Source of the DNA: an uncultured bacterium
GTDB lineage: Bacteria > Bdellovibrionota_C > UBA2361 > CAKMMH01
Direction: 5' to 3'
Assembly (NCBI GenBank): GCA_927798255.1
Contig: CAKMMH010000010.1
Coordinates: forward strand, 1-18,203
Length of the DNA stretch: 18,203 nucleotides
Shown here: positions 15,360 to 18,203 of the stretch, one piece after another
How the letters are laid out: every line of letters begins with the position of its first letter
How positions within the stretch are numbered: position 1 is the first letter of the stretch
Position numbers and translations under genes: made by a program
The notes under the pieces: model-generated
Databases searched by the model: none
The model's input: the letters and a program-made list of their open reading frames with translations, nothing else
Told to the model about the DNA's origin: nothing

Positions 15360-16766
15360 ATGAAAAGCATTGATTCGTTATTTCCATTAAAATCAACTTT
15401 TAAAAACATTACTTTTTATTATGATATTAATTTAGAAAAAAGTGTCCTTAATGATCTTGAAAATTTCTTAAATGAAAAGATAAGTAATTTAAAAAATTTT
15501 TTACAATTTGATAGTGAAAAAGAAATTAATATATATTTATTTAGTGATGTAAATTCATTCCAAAAAAATTATTTAGAAGATAAATGTCAAACAAGTGTTA
15601 TAATTTCATCTTATGAAAATAATATTTATTCGATAAATCCAAAAAAGATTTTAGATAGAGATTATATTATTTCGCTAGGCGTTATTGCTTCAAGGTGTAT
15701 TAACATATTATTAAATGATAAACTGAATATTAAATTGCCTAGATGGTTTAAAGAGGGAATAGTTAAATATTTTGGAAATAAAGCAGATAGATGCAGCCTC
15801 TTATATAATAGATTTAATAAAATTAATATTGAAACCGTAAAAAGTATAATTATTGATGATAACAATTCAATATATAATGATTTTAAAGAATATATTATAT
15901 GTCAAATAGTAAATGAATAATTAATTGAAAAATATTACAAAAATGTTCTTAAAAAAATAATTAATAATAATGAAAATTCTATATTTCATGTATTAGATAT
16001 CGAAAGTGAAAAATTTTGTAATAATTTATTTGAGTATTTTATATCTCAAAAATACCTAATACCAAGTTTTTTAAATTTATCTAAAGTATCACCTCATTTT
16101 AGCTATTATTTTAGTAAAGGTTTAAATGAAAAAACTTTAAATGATATAATTAATAAGCTTGAAAATAACTATGATTATGTTTGTGATATAGGAAATTTAA
16201 GTATTAGTGAAAAAGAGAATTTTAAGACAAAAGTTTTAATATATGATAGCATAGATGATTTTCATTATGATGTTCATAATAAAAAATGTGATAATTGGTT
16301 TACGGGGGAGTGCTTAGTAGATATTATATGTACCGTTAATCCATGTAATACATTACCTTATCATGATTATGATTCACAATTAGCTTCAGTGCTTCATGAG
16401 TTTATTCATGTCGTTACTCTAAGAGATAATGTTATGAGAGCTCCTTGGTTAAAAGAAGGAGTTGCCTTATATTTTGCAAATCCTGCACCAATTTATGTGG
16501 TAAAAAAGAAATATTTTGAAAATCCTCTTAATGATAAAGATTTATATATTTTATTTGGTGATGATTATAGAATGTTTCAGATAAATGGAGGGTATATATA
16601 TTCTCACACAATTATTGATTATATAATAAAAACATATTCACTTAATGTGTTAAAAGTAATTTTAACTAATCCTCAAAAGTCTCCCTTTGAAATATTAGAA
16701 ATTAACAAGAAAGATTTTTGTTATAATTGGCTAGAGTTCTTTAAAAGAGAATATATAAGTAAATGA
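15360..16766 (+). pseudogene. tandem peptidase-MA-like (gluzincin) protein split by TAA
   Basis: One frame of 468 codons is interrupted only by TAA at 15918-15920 (codon 187). The downstream part (codons 188-468) contains HEFIH (346-350) and WLKEG (363-367). That is HExxH with a third ligand Glu 16 residues on, the zinc site of gluzincin peptidases (peptidase MA-like). The upstream part repeats the same layout: VIASRCI in place of the HExxH helix and WFKEG later. The first domain is therefore a catalytically dead copy and the second has intact ligands. No signal peptide or membrane segment is seen. There is no Shine-Dalgarno before 15360. The TAA falls near the domain boundary and has no start codon after it until a GTG at 16389 inside the active-site helix. 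It sits 47 bases after the radical SAM remnant. Confidence 0.72.
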
Positions 16767-16836
16767 TGTATTTTATCGTTAGAGATATATTAAAAACTTA
16801 ATTAGTGATCATTAAAAGATTTCTCTTGCTACATAA

Positions 16837-16923
16837 CTAGAGTTTCTGTCTTATATACTTTGCATTTTTAGTTGAGCCCATTTTCTTTATTTTTCCTTCC
16901 TTTAACATAGAAACGAAATGTCT
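16837..16923 (-). pseudogene. possible winged-helix C-terminal remnant
   Basis: On the minus strand, between a TAA upstream and a TAG at 16837-16839, the frame reads RHFVSMLKEGKIKKMGS followed by TKNAKYIRQKL. The pattern LxxEGKIxRxGSxxN resembles the last helix and wing of winged-helix domains ending ATP-binding/transcriptional-regulator proteins. It is short, has no ribosome binding site, and is offered as a remnant only. Confidence 0.25.
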
Positions 16924-17009
16924 TTATAGATACAAGTGACAAAAATACTTCATATAATCTGCCTATATTTTTTATGATTTTGCATATATTTTAGTAAAAA
17001 ATATACATT

Positions 17010-17277
17010 TTAATTACATATATAAAAACTTGCAACAACCATATTTTCTAAAATAGCACCTTTATATGCGCCAAGGTTTCCTTTAAGAATGTTTTTTGTG
17101 TCATAATTATTAAGCTCAGAAATAAGTAGCCCGGTATCTGCATAAAAAGCTTTATATTCTTTTTCAATAGTCGAGATAGTATAAGTGGATGGTGGTTTTT
17201 ATTATTTTCCAAGTAACTAGTTTTTCATAAATATTTCGTTTAAGCATATTGTAATCTTCTAACTCTTTAATATTAAT
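17010..17277 (-). pseudogene. AAA ATPase / DUF4143 family remnant
   Basis: Two pieces of one protein family are readable on the minus strand. The first, from about 17277, reads ELEDYNMLKRNIYEKLVTWK, the usual opening of ATP-binding DUF4143 proteins just before the Walker A loop. It is followed in a shifted frame, from about 17190, by STIEKEYKAFYADTGLLISE, then LNNYDTKNILKGNLGAYKGA and ILENMVVASFY, the conserved core of the DUF4143 domain (DTGLL ... GALLEN). The P-loop, Walker B and about 200 residues between them are missing, and the frame ends at TAA 17010-17012. This is a clear internally deleted pseudogene; its normal function is unknown, and some relatives occur in toxin-like or mobile loci. 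Confidence 0.7.
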
Positions 17278-17432
17278 ATTTTTTTTTATTTTTTTAAGGG
17301 ATAAAATGATATAATTTGCACTTTTTTAAAGGGTTAAGGATTAAGTCTTTTTTAAGCTTAGGTTTATTATTTAATTGTAATCTGAAATTCTTAAAAAAAA
17401 GTTAAACGCTTAATTATTTAAAGTTATCCTAG

Positions 17433-18122
17433 TTAACTAGCTTTTTGTTTAATTTCTAGTTTCTTCCAATTATAGACGCCGTATGAATCATTAAGTAAAT
17501 TAAAGATTGGATTAAAAATCATTGGGATAACCTCAATATCTCCATATATTAGAGGTATTACCCATAAGGTTATTAATACAAAATCGTTAACAATATAAGA
17601 ATAAAATACACAACTACTTCTTCTAATTTGAAAATATACGGCAGTTAAACTTGTCATTACAGATATAGTCAATACTATTAGTGCATTTGTATTAAAACTC
17701 TTTAATAGAAAATATGTCCAAATAGTCATAATTATAGCTACTATGAAAACTAACAAACATTCATGTTTATCAATTTTTTTAATAGTAATAGTTTTTGTTT
17801 TCTGGTTGTAATGCTTGAGCTAACTAATTATGCTGATAACATACATTGGTAACATTAAGAAAAAGTAAATAATAACTTCTCCATAAAATTTATTGTTATA
17901 TGATACGATTGAATACAGAATGGTTGTTATTAATCCTGATAATTGTCCTAAATTTTTTCCTTTTGCCAGTAGTAAAGCTGCTAAAATTCCAATAAGTGAA
18001 CAACTCGTTGTTAATATATCTGACTTAAATATAATTTCTACTGATAAAATTACTATAATACTTGAAAATAGTAGGGCTTTTTCAATCTTAGACCAGTCTT
18101 TTAATACATTTTTAAAGTTCAT
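17433..18122 (-). pseudogene. pnuC: nicotinamide riboside/mononucleotide transporter PnuC, interrupted by TAG
   Basis: PnuC carries nicotinamide riboside (or NMN) across the inner membrane for NAD salvage. Starting at 18122 the minus strand encodes MNFKNVLKDW, several hydrophobic segments and GQLSGLITTILYSIVSYNNK, FYGEVIIYFFLMLPM, as in the family. After IISIIS comes TAG (17822-17820). The same frame then continues as LKHYNQKTKT, several more membrane segments, and ends FNLLNDSYGVYNWKK, the conserved PnuC C-terminus. The full length would be about 229 residues, normal for PnuC. The family usually has Trp at the interrupted site, so TGG changed to TAG by one base is the simplest event. The start codon has only a weak GAGTG upstream. 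No NAD riboswitch or NadR/NiaR site is evident in the 80 bases before it. Confidence 0.85.
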
Positions 18123-18203
18123 TTTACACTCAAATAGAAACTTTTCTTTTTAGAAATGAGAAAAATTCTACTTGTTTTTTTCAATGGGTTACGTTATTTT
18201 TTT

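Noticed and set aside
15918..17822. Stop-codon reassignment explaining the internal TAA and TAG codons
   Set aside because: Two different stop codons are involved, the large intact genes contain none in frame, and other neighbours show frameshifts and deletions that reassignment cannot explain.
17893..18153. 86-codon plus-strand open frame
   Set aside because: It is antisense to pnuC, whose membrane segments and family motifs are clear.

Overview
The window is strongly AT-rich and has strong Shine-Dalgarno sites at many starts, a flagellin gene, an anaerobic class III ribonucleotide reductase with a paired NrdR operator, and a sigma-28 type promoter. That points to a motile, anaerobic, low-GC, probably host-associated bacterium. 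Low-GC Firmicutes, Elusimicrobiota and Gastranaerophilales-like lineages all remain possible; the sequence alone does not settle the phylum. I saw no tRNA, rRNA or CRISPR array.

Layout. Positions 1-377 hold the leuS terminator and a possible coding remnant. leuS (leucyl-tRNA synthetase, minus strand) occupies 378-2792. From 2944 to 4386 lie two broken genes: an ORF on the minus strand without a start, and a two-domain GNAT acetyltransferase that has lost its acetyl-CoA-binding core. An intact GH13 alpha-glucosidase follows (start corrected to 4496). Next comes a secreted protein gene with a frameshift and an internal stop (6286-6977). Two unknown genes with strong ribosome binding sites (7149-8570) end at a terminator. 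A flagellin whose variable region is a seven-repeat FG-GAP/VCBS propeller (9093-11060) has its own sigma-28 promoter and is followed by a 205-bp inverted-repeat element. The intact nrdD plus redoxin pair (11618-14813) sits behind two NrdR-type boxes. The right end (15063-18122) is mostly broken: a short peptide ORF, a truncated radical SAM protein, a tandem gluzincin-like peptidase split by TAA, remnants of a DUF4143 ATPase and of a winged-helix protein, and pnuC split by TAG.

How the parts relate. The intact genes are translation (leuS), sugar use (GH13), anaerobic dNTP synthesis (nrdD and redoxin) and motility (flagellin). The broken ones are mostly accessory. Several carry just one or two lesions, so decay looks recent. 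The most unusual intact object is the flagellin with an integrin-like calcium-binding propeller predicted to face outward on the filament. The decayed radical SAM plus peptidase locus may be what remains of a peptide-modification (RiPP-like) cluster; that is inference.
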